Assembly (NCBI GenBank): GCA_023053545.1
Contig: JAKZAN010000116.1
Coordinates: forward strand, 38,355 to 102,354
DNA: 64,000 nt
Source of the DNA: Lepidurus packardi
Lineage: Eukaryota > Arthropoda > Branchiopoda > Notostraca > Triopsidae
Reading direction: 5' to 3'
Shown here: positions 53,301 to 64,000 of the stretch, piece by piece
Numbering within the stretch: the first letter of the stretch is position 1
How the letters are laid out: every line of letters begins with the position of its first letter
Position numbers and translations under genes: made by a program
Notes under the pieces: generated by a model
What the model saw: the letters and a program-made list of their open reading frames with translations, nothing else
The model's database searches: none
Told to the model about the DNA's origin: nothing

Positions 53301-55270
53301 CCTTACGGACTGAATTAATTTCATACGGACTGAATTAATTCCTTACTGACTGAATTAATTTCTTACGGACTGAATTAATTCCTTACGGACTGAATTAATT
53401 CATTACGGACTGAATTAATTCATTACGGACTGAATTAATTCCTTACGTACTGAACTTATTCCTTACGGACTGAATTAATTCCTTACGGACTGAATTAATT
53501 CCTTACGGACTGAAATATTTCCTAACGGACTGAATTAATTCTTTAGGATTGATTGAATTCCTTTCTTACTGAATTAATTCCTTACGGACTGAATGAATTC
53601 CTTACGGACTGAATGAATTCCTTACGGACTGAATTAATTTCTTACGGACTGAATTAATTCCTTACGGACTGAATTAATTCCTTACGGACTGAATTAATTC
53701 CTTACGGAATGAATTAATACCTTACGGACTGAATTACATCCTCACGGACAGAATTAATTCCTTACGGACTGAATTAATTCCTTACGGACTGAATTAATTC
53801 CTTACGGACTGAATTAATTCCTTAGGGACTGAATTAATACCTTACGGAATGAATAAAATCCTTACGGACTGAATTAATTCCTTACGGACTGAATTAATTC
53901 CTTACGGACTGAATTAATTCCTTACGGACTGAATTAATTCCTTACGGACTGAATGAATTCCTTACGGACTGAATTAATTTCATACGGACTGAATTAATTC
54001 CTTACGGACTGAATTAATTCCTTACGGACTGAATTAATACCTTACGGACTGAATTAAATCCTTACGGACTGAATTAAATCCTTACGGACTGAATTAATTC
54101 CTTACGGACTAAATTAATTCCTTACTGACTGAATTAATTCCTTACGGACTGAATTAATTCCTTACGGACTGAATTAATTCCTTACGGACTTAATTAATTC
54201 CTTACGGACTTAATTAAATCCTTACAGACTGAATTAATTCCTTATAGACTTATTTAATTCCGTAAGGAATGAATTAATTAATTACGGACTGAAATAATTC
54301 CTTACGGACTGAATTAATTCCTTACGGACTGAAATATTTCCTAACGGACTGAATTAATTCTTTAGGATTGATTGAATTCCTTTCTTACTGAATTAATTCC
54401 TTACGGACTGAATGAATTCCTTACGGACTGAATGAATTCCTTACGGACTGAATTAATTTCTTACGGACTGAATTAATTCCTTACGGACTGAATTAATTCC
54501 TTACGGACTGAATTAATTCCTTACGGAATGAATTAATACCTTACGGACTGAATTACATCCTCACGGACAGAATTAATTCCTTACGGACTGAATTAATTCC
54601 TTACGGACTGAATTAATTCCTTACGGACTGAATTAATTCCTTAGGGACTGAATTAATACCTTACGGAATGAATAAAATCCTTACGGACTGAATTAATTCC
54701 TTACGGACTGAATTAATTCCTTACGGACTGAATTAATTCCTTACGGACTGAATTAATTCCTTACGGACTGAATGAATTCCTTACGGACTGAATTAATTTC
54801 ATACGGACTGAATTAATTCCTTACGGACTGAATTAATTCCTTACGGACTGAATTAATACCTTACGGACTGAATTAAATCCTTACGGACTGAATTAAATCC
54901 TTACGGACTGAATTAATTCCTTACGGACTAAATTAATTCCTTACTGACTGAATTAATTCCTTACGGACTGAATTAATTCCTTACGGACTGAATTAATTCC
55001 TTACGGACTTAATTAATTCCTTACGGACTTAATTAAATCCTTACAGACTGAATTAATTCCTTATAGACTTATTTAATTCCGTAAGGAATGAATTAATTAA
55101 TTACGGACTGAAATAATTCCTTACGGACTGAATTAATTCCTTACGGACTGAATTAATTCCTTACGGACTGAATTAATACCTTACGGACTGAATTACATCC
55201 TCACGGAAAGAATTAATTCCTTACGGACTGAATTAATTCCTTACGGACTGAATTAATTCCTTACGGACTG
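50105..55270 (-). repeat. 2,576-bp tandem duplication with nested 819-bp repeat
   Basis: Hairpins at 50286, 51683 and 52502 recur at 52862, 54259 and 55078, and the divergent monomers at 50647, 50963 and 51782 recur at 53223, 53539 and 54358, all at 2,576 bp. An 819-bp sub-repeat is nested inside (50963/51782, 51683/52502). Two substitutions were noticed: GAAATAATT near 50319 against GAAATATTT near 52895, and TTATGG near 50429 against TTACGG near 53005. The left edge lies near 50105 and the right edge near 55270. Confidence 0.89.
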
Positions 55271-57440
55271 AATTAATTCCTTGCGGACTGAATTAATACC
55301 TTACGGAATGAATTAAATCCTTACGGACTGAATTAATTCCTTACGGACTTAATTAATTCCTTACGGACTTAATTAATTCCTTACGGACTGAATTAATTCC
55401 TTACGGACTGAATTAGTTCCTTACGGACTGAATTAATTCTTTAAGATTGATTGAATTCCTTTCTCACTGAATAATTCCTTACGGACTGAATGAATTCCTT
55501 ACGGACTGAATAAATTCCTTACGGACTGAATTAATTTCATACGGACTGAAATAATTCCTTACTGACTGAATTAATTTCTTACGGACTGAATTAATTCCTT
55601 ACGGACTGAATTAATTCATTACGGACTGAATTAATTCCTTACGGACTGAATTAATTCCTTAATTAATTCCTTACGGACTGAGTGAATTTCATACGGACTG
55701 AATTAATTCATTACGGACTGAATTATATCCTTACGGACTGAATTAATTCCTTACGGACTGATTTAATTCCTTACGGACTGAATTAATACCTTACGGACTG
55801 AATTAAATCCTTACGGACTGAATTAAATCCTTACGGACTGAATTAATTCCTTACGGACTAAATTAATTCCTTACTGACTGAATTAATTCCTTACGGACTG
55901 AACTAATTCCTTACGGACTGAATTAATTCCTTACGGACTTAATTAATTCCTTACGGACTTAATTAAATCCTTACAGACTGAATTAATTCCTTATAGACTT
56001 ATTTAATTCCGTAAGGAATGAATTAATTAATTACGGACTGAAATAATTCCTTACGGACTGAATTAATTCCTTACGTACTGAACTTATTCCTTACGGACTG
56101 AATTAATACCTTACGGACTGAATTACATCCTCACGGAAAGAATTAATTCCTTACGGACTGAATTAATTCCTTACGGACTGAATTAATTCCTTACGGACTG
56201 AATTAATTCCTTGCGGACTGAATTAATACCTTACGGAATGAATTAAATCCTTACGGACTGAATTAATTCCTTACGGACTTAATTAATTCCTTACGGACTT
56301 AATTAATTCCTTACGGACTGAATTAATTCCTTACGGACTGAATTAGTTCCTTACGGACTGAATTAATTCTTTAAGATTGATTGAATTCCTTTCTCACTGA
56401 ATAATTCCTTACGGACTGAATGAATTCCTTACGGACTGAATGAATTCCTTACGGACTGAATTAATTTCATACGGACTGAAATAATTCCTTACTGACTGAA
56501 TTAATTTCTTACGGACTGAATTAATTCCTTACGGACTGAATTAATTCATTACGGACTGAATTAATTCCTTACGGACTGAATTAATTCCTTAATTAATTCC
56601 TTACGGACTGAGTGAATTTCATACGGACTGAATTAATTCATTACGGACTGAATTATATCCTTACGGACTGAATTAATTCCTTACGGACTGAATTAATTCC
56701 TTACGGACTGAATTAATACCTTACGGACTGAATTAAATCCTTACGGACTGAATTAAATCCTTACGGACTGAATTAATTCCTTACGGACTAAATTAATTCC
56801 TTACTGACTGAATTAATTCCTTACGGACTGAATTAATTCCTTACGGACTGAATTAATTCCTTACGGACTTAATTAATTCCTTACGGACTTAATTAAATCC
56901 TTACAGACTGAATTAATTCCTTATAGACTTATTTAATTCCGTAAGGAATGAATTAATTAATTACGGACTGAAATAATTCCTTACGGACTGAATTAATTCC
57001 TTACGGACTGAATTAATTCCTTACGGACTGAATTAATACCTTACGGACTGAATTACATCCTCACGGAAAGAATTAATTCCTTACGGACTGAATTAATTCC
57101 TTACGGACTGAATTAATTCCTTACGGACTGAATTAATTCCTTGCGGACTGAATTAATACCTTACGGAATGAATTAAATCCTTACGGACTGAATTAATTCC
57201 TTACGGACTTAATTAATTCCTTACGGACTTAATTAATTCCTTACGGACTGAATTAATTCCTTACGGACTGAATTAGTTCCTTACGGACTGAATTAATTCT
57301 TTAAGATTGATTGAATTCCTTTCTCACTGAATAATTCCTTACGGACTGAATGAATTCCTTACGGACTGAATGAATTCCTTACTGACTGAATTAATTTCTT
57401 ACGGACTGAATTAATTCCTTAAGGACTGAATTAATTCATT
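55078..57440 (-). repeat. 930-bp higher-order repeat, first cluster
   Basis: Hairpins at 55078, 56008 and 56938 and CTTTAAG monomers at 55439, 56369 and 57299 are spaced at exactly 930 bp. Each unit includes a truncated TTAATTAATTCC monomer, the GAGTGAATTTCATACGG variant and the TACATCCTCACGGAAAG variant. A few substitutions separate units, for example GAATAAATTCC near 55508 against GAATGAATTCC near 56438. This is the most regular period in the reverse arm. Confidence 0.9.
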
Positions 57441-59312
57441 ACGGACTGAATTAATTCATTACGGACTGAATTAATTCCTTACGTACTGAACTTATTCCTT
57501 TCGGACTGAATTAATTCCTTACGGACTGAATTAATTCCTTACGGACTGAAATATTTCCTAACGGACTGAATTAATTCTTTAGGATTGATTGAATTCCTTT
57601 CTTACTGAATTAATTCCTTACGGACTGAATGAATTCCTTACGGATTGAATGAATTCCTTACGGACTGAATTAATTTCTTACGGACTGAATTAATTCCTTA
57701 CGGACTGAATTAATTCCTTACGGACTGAATTAATTCCTTACGGAATGAATTAATACCTTACGGACTGAATTACATCCTCACGGACAGAATTAATTCCTTA
57801 CGGACTGAATTAATTCCTTACGGACTGAATTAATTCCTTACGGACTGAATTAATTCCTTAGGGACTGAATTAATACCTTACGGAATGAATAAAATCCTTA
57901 CGGACTGAATTAATTCCTTACGGGCTGAATTAATTCCTTACGGACTGAATTAATTCCTTACGGACTGAATTAATTCCTTACGGACTGAATGAATTCCTTA
58001 CGGACTGAATTAATTTCATACGGACTGAATTAATTCCTTACGGACTGAATCAATTCCTTACGGACTGAATTAATACCTTACGGACTGAATTAAATCCTTA
58101 CGGACTGAATTAATTCCTTACGGACTGAATTAATTCCTTACGGACTTAATTAATTCCTTACGGACTTAATTAAATCCTTACAGACTGAATTAATTCCTTA
58201 TAGACTTATTTAATTCCGTAAGGAATGAATTAATTAATTACGGACTGAAATAATTCCTTACGGACTGAATTAATTCCTTACGGACTGAATTAATTCCTTA
58301 CGGACTGAATTAATTCCTTACGGACTGAATTAATTCCTTACGGACTTAATTAATTCCTTACGGACTTAATTAAATCCTTACAGACTGAATTAATTCCTTA
58401 TAGACTTATTTAATTCCGTAAGGAATGAATTAATTAATTACGGACTGAAATAATTCCTTACGGACTGAATTAATTCCTTACGGACTGAATTAATTCCTTA
58501 CGGACTGAATTAATTCCTTACGGACTAAATTAATTCCTTACTGACTGAATTAATTCCTTACGGACTGAATTAATTCCTTACGGACTGAATTAATTCCTTA
58601 CGGACTTAATTAATTCCTTACGGACTTAATTAAATCCTTACAGACTGAATTAATTCCTTATAGACTTATTTAATTCCGTAAGGAATGAATTAATTAATTA
58701 CGGACTGAAATAATTCCTTACGGACTGAATTAATTCCTTACGGACTGAATTATTTCCTTACGGACTGAATTAATACCTTACGGACTGAATTACATCCTCG
58801 CGGAAAGAATTAATTCCTTACGGACTGAATTAATTCCTTACGGACTGAATTAATTCCTTACGGACTGAATTAATTCCTTGCGGACTGAATTAATACCTTA
58901 CGGAATGAATTAAATCCTTACGGACTGAATTAATTCCTTACGGACTTAATTAATTCCTTACGGACTTAATTAATTCCTTACGGACTGAATTCATTCCTTA
59001 CGGACTGAATTAGTTCCTTACGGACTGAATTAATTCTTTAAGATTGATTGAATTCCTTTCTCACTGAATAATTCCTTACGGACTGAATGAATTCCTTACG
59101 GACGGAATGAATTCCTTACGGACTGAATTAATTTCATACGGACTGAAATAATTCCTTACTGACTGAATTAATTTCTTACGGACTGAATTAATTCCTTACG
59201 GACTGAATTAATTCCTTACGGACTGAATTAATACCTTACGGACTGAATTAAATCCTTACGGACTGAATTAAATCCTTACAGACTGAATTAATTCCTTATA
59301 GACTTATTTAAT

Positions 59313-60604
59313 TCCGTAAGGAATGAATTAATTAATTACGGACTGAAATAATTCCTTACGGACTGAATTAATTCCTTACGGACTGAATTAATTCCTTACG
59401 GACTGAATTAATACCTTACGGACTGAATTACATCCTCACGGAAAGAATTAATTCCTTATGGACTGAATTAATTCCTTACGGACTGAATTAATTCCTTACG
59501 GACTGAATTAATTCCTTGCGGACTGAATTAATACCTTACGGAATGAATTAAATCCTTACGGACTGAATTAATTCCTTACGGACTTAATTAATTCCTTACG
59601 GACTTAATTAATTCCTTACGGACTGAATTAATTCCTTACGGACTGAATTAGTTCCTTACGGACTGAATTAATTCTTTAAGATTGATTGAATTCCTTTCTC
59701 ACTGAATAATTCCTTACGGACTGAATGAATTCCTTACGGACTGAATGAATTCCTTACGGACTGAATTAATTTCATACGGACTGAAATAATTCCTTACTGA
59801 CTGAATTAATTTCTTACGGACTGAATTAATTCCTTACGGACTGAATTAATTCATTACGGACTGAATTAATTCCTTACGGACTGAATTAATTCCTTAATTA
59901 ATTCCTTACGGACTGAGTGAATTTCATACGGACTGAATTAATTCATTACGGACTGAATTATATCCTTACGGACTGAATTAATTCCTTACGGACTGAATTA
60001 ATTCCTTACGGACTGAATTAATACCTTACGGACTGAATTAAATCCTTACGGACTGAATTAAATCCTTACGGACTGAATTAATTCCTTACGGACTAAATTA
60101 ATTCCTTACTGACTGAATTAATTCCTTACGGACTGAATTAATTCCTTACGGACTGAATTAATTCCTTACGGACTTAATTAATTCCTTACGGACTTAATTA
60201 AATCCTTACAGACTGAATTAATTCCTTATAGACTTATTTAATTCCGTAAGGAATGAATTAATTAATTACGGACTGAAATAATTCCTTACGGACTGAATTA
60301 ATTCCTTACGGACTGAATTAATTCCTTACGGACTGAATTAATACCTTACGGACTGAATTACATCCTCACGGAAAGAATTAATTCCTTACGGACTGAATTA
60401 ATTCCTTACGGACTGAATTAATTCCTTACGGACTGAATTAATTCCTTGCGGACTGAATTAATACCTTACGGAATGAATTAAATCCTTACGGACTGAATTA
60501 ATTCCTTACGGACTTAATTAATTCCTTACGGACTTAATTAATTCCTTACGGACTGAATTAATTCCTTACGGACTGAATTAGTTCCTTACGGACTGAATTA
60601 ATTC
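59313..60604 (-). repeat. 930-bp higher-order repeat, second cluster
   Basis: Hairpins at 59313 and 60243 and CTTTAAG monomers at 59674 and 60604 are 930 bp apart, with the same internal variant order as the cluster at 55-57 kb. It precedes the restart of the 6.56-kb duplication at about 60860. Confidence 0.87.
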
Positions 60605-61639
60605 TTTAAGATTGATTGAATTCCTTTCTCACTGAATAATTCCTTACGGACTGAATGAATTCCTTACGGACTGAATGAATTCCTTACGGACTGAATTAAT
60701 TTCATACGGACTGAATTAATTCCTTACTGACTGAATTAATTTCTTACGGACTGAATTAATTCCTTACGGACTGAATTAATTCATTACGGACTGAATTAAT
60801 TCATTACGGACTGAATTAATTCCTTACGTACTGAACTTATTCCTTACGGACTGAATTAATTCCTTACGGACTGAATTAATTCCTTACGGACTGAAATATT
60901 TCCTAACGGACTGAATTAATTCTTTAGGATTGATTGAATTCCTTTCTTACTGAATTAATTCCTTACGGACTGAATGAATTCCTTACGGACTGAATGAATT
61001 CCTTACGGACTGAATTAATTTCTTACGGACTGAATTAATTCCTTACGGACTGAATTAATTCCTTACGGACTGAATTAATTCCTTACGGAATGAATTAATA
61101 CCTTACGGACTGAATTACATCCTCACGGACAGAATTAATTCCTTACGGACTGAATTAATTCCTTACGGACTGAATTAATTCCTTACGGACTGAATTAATT
61201 CCTTAGGGACTGAATTAATACCTTACGGAATGAATAAAATCCTTACGGACTGAATTAATTCCTTACGGACTGAATTAATTCCTTACGGACTGAATTAATT
61301 CCTTACGGACTGAATTAATTCCTTACGGACTGAATGAATTCCTTACGGACTGAATTAATTTCATACGGACTGAATTAATTCCTTACGGACTGAATTAATT
61401 CCTTACGGACTGAATTAATACCTTACGGACTGAATTAAATCCTTACGGACTGAATTAAATCCTTACGGACTGAATTAATTCCTTACGGACTAAATTAATT
61501 CCTTACTGACTGAATTAATTCCTTACGGACTGAATTAATTCCTTACGGACTGAATTAATTCCTTACGGACTTAATTAATTCCTTACGGACTTAATTAAAT
61601 CCTTACAGACTGAATTAATTCCTTATAGACTTATTTAAT

Positions 61640-64000
61640 TCCGTAAGGAATGAATTAATTAATTACGGACTGAAATAATTCCTTACGGACTGAATTAATT
61701 CCTTACGGACTGAATTAATTCCTTACGGACTGAATTAATACCTTACGGACTGAATTACATCCTCACGGAAAGAATTAATTCCTTACGGACTGAATTAATT
61801 CCTTACGGACTGAATTAATTCCTTACGGACTGAATTAATTCCTTGCGGACTGAATTAATACCTTACGGAATGAATTAAATCCTTACGGACTGAATTAATT
61901 CCTTACGGACTTAATTAATTCCTTACGGACTTAATTAATTCCTTACGGACTGAATTAATTCCTTACGGACTGAATTAGTTCCTTACGGACTGAATTAATT
62001 CTTTAAGATTGATTGAATTCCTTTCTCACTGAATAATTCCTTACGGACTGAATGAATTCCTTACGGACTGAATAAATTCCTTACGGACTGAATTAATTTC
62101 ATACGGACTGAAATAATTCCTTACTGACTGAATTAATTTCTTACGGACTGAATTAATTCCTTACGGACTGAATTAATTCATTACGGACTGAATTAATTCC
62201 TTACGGACTGAATTAATTCCTTAATTAATTCCTTACGGACTGAGTGAATTTCATACGGACTGAATTAATTCATTACGGACTGAATTATATCCTTACGGAC
62301 TGAATTAATTCCTTACGGACTGATTTAATTCCTTACGGACTGAATTAATACCTTACGGACTGAATTAAATCCTTACGGACTGAATTAAATCCTTACGGAC
62401 TGAATTAATTCCTTACGGACTAAATTAATTCCTTACTGACTGAATTAATTCCTTACGGACTGAACTAATTCCTTACGGACTGAATTAATTCCTTACGGAC
62501 TTAATTAATTCCTTACGGACTTAATTAAATCCTTACAGACTGAATTAATTCCTTATAGACTTATTTAATTCCGTAAGGAATGAATTAATTAATTACGGAC
62601 TGAAAATAATTCCTTACGGACTGAATTAATTCCTTACGTACTGAACTTATTCCTTACGGACTGAATTAATACCTTACGGACTGAATTACATCCTCACGGA
62701 AAGAATTAATTCCTTACGGACTGAATTAATTCCTTACGGACTGAATTAATTCCTTACGGACTGAATTAATTCCTTGCGGACTGAATTAATACCTTACGGA
62801 ATGAATTAAATCCTTACGGACTGAATTAATTCCTTACGGACTTAATTAATTCCTTACGGACTTAATTAATTCCTTACGGACTGAATTAATTCCTTACGGA
62901 CTGAATTAGTTCCTTACGGACTGAATTAATTCTTTAAGATTGATTGAATTCCTTTCTCACTGAATAATTCCTTACGGACTGAATGAATTCCTTACGGACT
63001 GAATGAATTCCTTACGGACTGAATTAATTTCATACGGACTGAAATAATTCCTTACTGACTGAATTAATTTCTTACGGACTGAATTAATTCCTTACGGACT
63101 GAATTAATTCATTACGGACTGAATTAATTCCTTACGGACTGAATTAATTCCTTAATTAATTCCTTACGGACTGAGTGAATTTCATACGGACTGAATTAAT
63201 TCATTACGGACTGAATTATATCCTTACGGACTGAATTAATTCCTTACGGACTGAATTAATTCCTTACGGACTGAATTAATACCTTACGGACTGAATTAAA
63301 TCCTTACGGACTGAATTAAATCCTTACGGACTGAATTAATTCCTTACGGACTAAATTAATTCCTTACTGACTGAATTAATTCCTTACGGACTGAATTAAT
63401 TCCTTACGGACTGAATTAATTCCTTACGGACTTAATTAATTCCTTACGGACTTAATTAAATCCTTACAGACTGAATTAATTCCTTATAGACTTATTTAAT
63501 TCCGTAAGGAATGAATTAATTAATTACGGACTGAAATAATTCCTTACGGACTGAATTAATTCCTTACGGACTGAATTAATTCCTTACGGACTGAATTAAT
63601 ACCTTACGGACTGAATTACATCCTCACGGAAAGAATTAATTCCTTACGGACTGAATTAATTCCTTACGGACTGAATTAATTCCTTACGGACTGAATTAAT
63701 TCCTTGCGGACTGAATTAATACCTTACGGAATGAATTAAATCCTTACGGACTGAATTAATTCCTTACGGACTTAATTAATTCCTTACGGACTTAATTAAT
63801 TCCTTACGGACTGAATTAATTCCTTACGGACTGAATTAGTTCCTTACGGACTGAATTAATTCTTTAAGATTGATTGAATTCCTTTCTCACTGAATAATTC
63901 CTTACGGACTGAATGAATTCCTTACGGACTGAATGAATTCCTTACTGACTGAATTAATTTCTTACGGACTGAATTAATTCCTTAAGGACTGAATTAATTC
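61640..64000 (-). repeat. 930-bp higher-order repeat, third cluster
   Basis: Hairpins at 61640, 62570 and 63501 and CTTTAAG monomers at 62001, 62932 and 63862 are 930 or 931 bp apart. The odd interval contains the single-base insertion near 62604. The cluster is the 6.56-kb-offset copy of the one at 55-57 kb and is cut by the window end. Confidence 0.9.

Larger units (their letters stand above)
32071..63530 (-). repeat. Recurring 30-bp hairpin modules, reverse arm
   Basis: This is the same module in opposite sense: TCCGTAA, 16 nt (GGAATGAATTAATTAA), TTACGGA. Starts: 32071, 32411, 33023, 33555, 34095, 34987, 35479, 35959, 36391, 36631, 37123, 37603, 39113, 40931, 41343, 42183, 42575, 44072, 44484, 45421, 47514, 48193, 50286, 51683, 52502, 52862, 54259, 55078, 56008, 56938, 58215, 58415, 58675, 59313, 60243, 61640, 62570 and 63501. 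The copy at 32071 has ATGAATGAATT in place of ATGAATTAATT. These are the best markers for measuring the periods reported here. The span covers the set. Confidence 0.88.
1..64000. repeat. 20-bp satellite array filling the window
   Basis: Every part of the window except 2861-2971 can be read as tandem copies of AATTAATTCAGTCCGTAAGG or its reverse complement. Long runs of unmutated copies are visible, for example about 4421-4549. Each monomer holds a perfect 10-bp palindrome GAATTAATTC (an XmnI-type GAANNNNTTC site), an AseI site ATTAAT, and the near-palindrome TCCGTAAGGA. Common variants are C9 to A (AATTAAGTCC), G19 to T (GTAATG), GGATTTAATT followed by GGTATTAATT, GGAATAAC/GTTCA(G/A)TACG, and TAATCGATTAATT. 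Stops in all six frames rule out coding. No promoter, RNA gene, transposon or unique spacer was seen. The array runs off both ends. The satellite family is not one I recognise. Confidence 0.98.
54295..64000 (-). repeat. Start of a 6,562-bp-offset duplication running off the window
   Basis: Markers from 54.3 to 57.4 kb recur from 60.9 kb to the window end: CTTTAGG 54358/60920, GAATGAATAA 54666/61228, hairpin 55078/61640 and CTTTAAG 55439/62001 at 6,562 bp; CTTTAAG 56369/62932 and 57299/63862 at 6,563 bp. The 1-bp shift is explained by an extra A near 62604 (GAAAATAATT). The rare CCTTAAGGACTG variant near 57417 recurs at about 63980, so homology runs to the last base and presumably beyond. Between the copies (57.4-60.9 kb) lies related satellite with hairpins at 58215, 58415, 58675, 59313 and 60243. 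Confidence 0.88.

Noticed and set aside
1..64000. Possible open reading frames in the repeat
   Set aside because: The monomer carries TAA twice per 60 bp in each forward frame and TGA plus TAA in each reverse frame, so open runs are about 15 codons unless variants happen to remove stops. Such frames encode only the repeat and have no start or domain context.
1..64000. CRISPR array
   Set aside because: The short direct repeats are contiguous, with no unique spacers, leader or cas genes.
1..64000. CENP-B box or similar named centromere motif
   Set aside because: The monomer lacks the TTCG...A..CGGG spacing of the CENP-B box; calling the array centromeric would rest on length and repetitiveness alone.
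31368..64000. One giant palindrome with the forward arm
   Set aside because: Only about 75 bp mirror each other at the joint; the higher-order units of the two arms have different periods and different divergent-monomer subfamilies.
1..64000. Naming the host species or satellite family
   Set aside because: I do not recognise the monomer; a search of satellite and genome databases with the 20-mer would be needed, and no unique sequence is present to help.

Overview
The whole 64 kb window is one satellite-DNA array. The unit is a 20-bp monomer, AATTAATTCAGTCCGTAAGG (7 of 20 bases are G/C), present about 3,200 times with scattered variants. I found no gene, RNA gene, transposon or unique sequence. 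In a perfect array every frame on both strands meets a stop at least every 48 bases (TAA twice per 60 bp on the forward strand, TGA and TAA on the other), so an ORF can only arise from chance variants. Both window ends lie inside the array, so its full length and flanks are unknown. A very long short-period satellite with layered higher-order repeats (HORs) points to eukaryotic heterochromatin (centromeric, pericentromeric, subtelomeric or sex-chromosomal) assembled from long reads. I do not recognise the monomer and cannot name the species.

Layout by orientation. Bases 1-20105 run in the TCCGTAAGG ('forward') sense. Bases 20106-20823 are flipped. Bases 20824-31367 run forward again. From 31368 to 64000 everything is in the reverse sense (CCTTACGGACTGAATTAATT). 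The only long stretch outside the 20-bp pattern is a 111-bp block of pure A/T at 2861-2971.

Layout by higher-order structure. Shared variant monomers show that the array grew by repeated segmental tandem duplication at many scales. Forward arm: ~1.73 kb (1-2650), 1,869 bp (5.83-10.27 kb, with another copy at 13.79-15.40 kb), 992 bp (11.45-13.43 kb), 300 and 1,150 bp (16.7-19.3 kb), a 5,392-bp-offset duplication (15.70-19.75 to 21.09-25.14 kb), and 1,903 bp (26.74-30.56 kb). Reverse arm: ~0.9 kb (33.65-35.4 kb), 1,644 bp (34.84-38.0 kb), ~1.2 kb (38-40 kb), ~1.9 kb (41.64-45.1 kb), 2,772 bp (44.82-50.36 kb), 2,576 bp (50.1-55.27 kb), 930 bp (55.1-57.3, 59.3-60.6, 61.6-63.9 kb), and a 6,562-bp-offset duplication (54.3 kb to the end). 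Several overlap, so later duplications carried earlier ones along.

How the parts relate. The monomer is almost a double palindrome: GAATTAATTC is perfect, and TCCGTAAGGA misses by one base pair. Variants that complete the second palindrome (TCCGTACGGA, TCCTTAAGGA) recur, and changing both bases gives the reverse-strand form. This symmetry offers a simple route to three things seen here: recurring 30-bp hairpin modules, the A/T island sitting in one hairpin loop, and the orientation switches. The most informative event is at 20.1-20.8 kb, where a 718-bp reverse copy of 18771-19488 sits exactly where the forward copy of that segment would be expected in a 1,334-bp tandem duplication. Positions were read by eye from marker variants; boundaries inside runs of identical monomers are uncertain by tens of bases.
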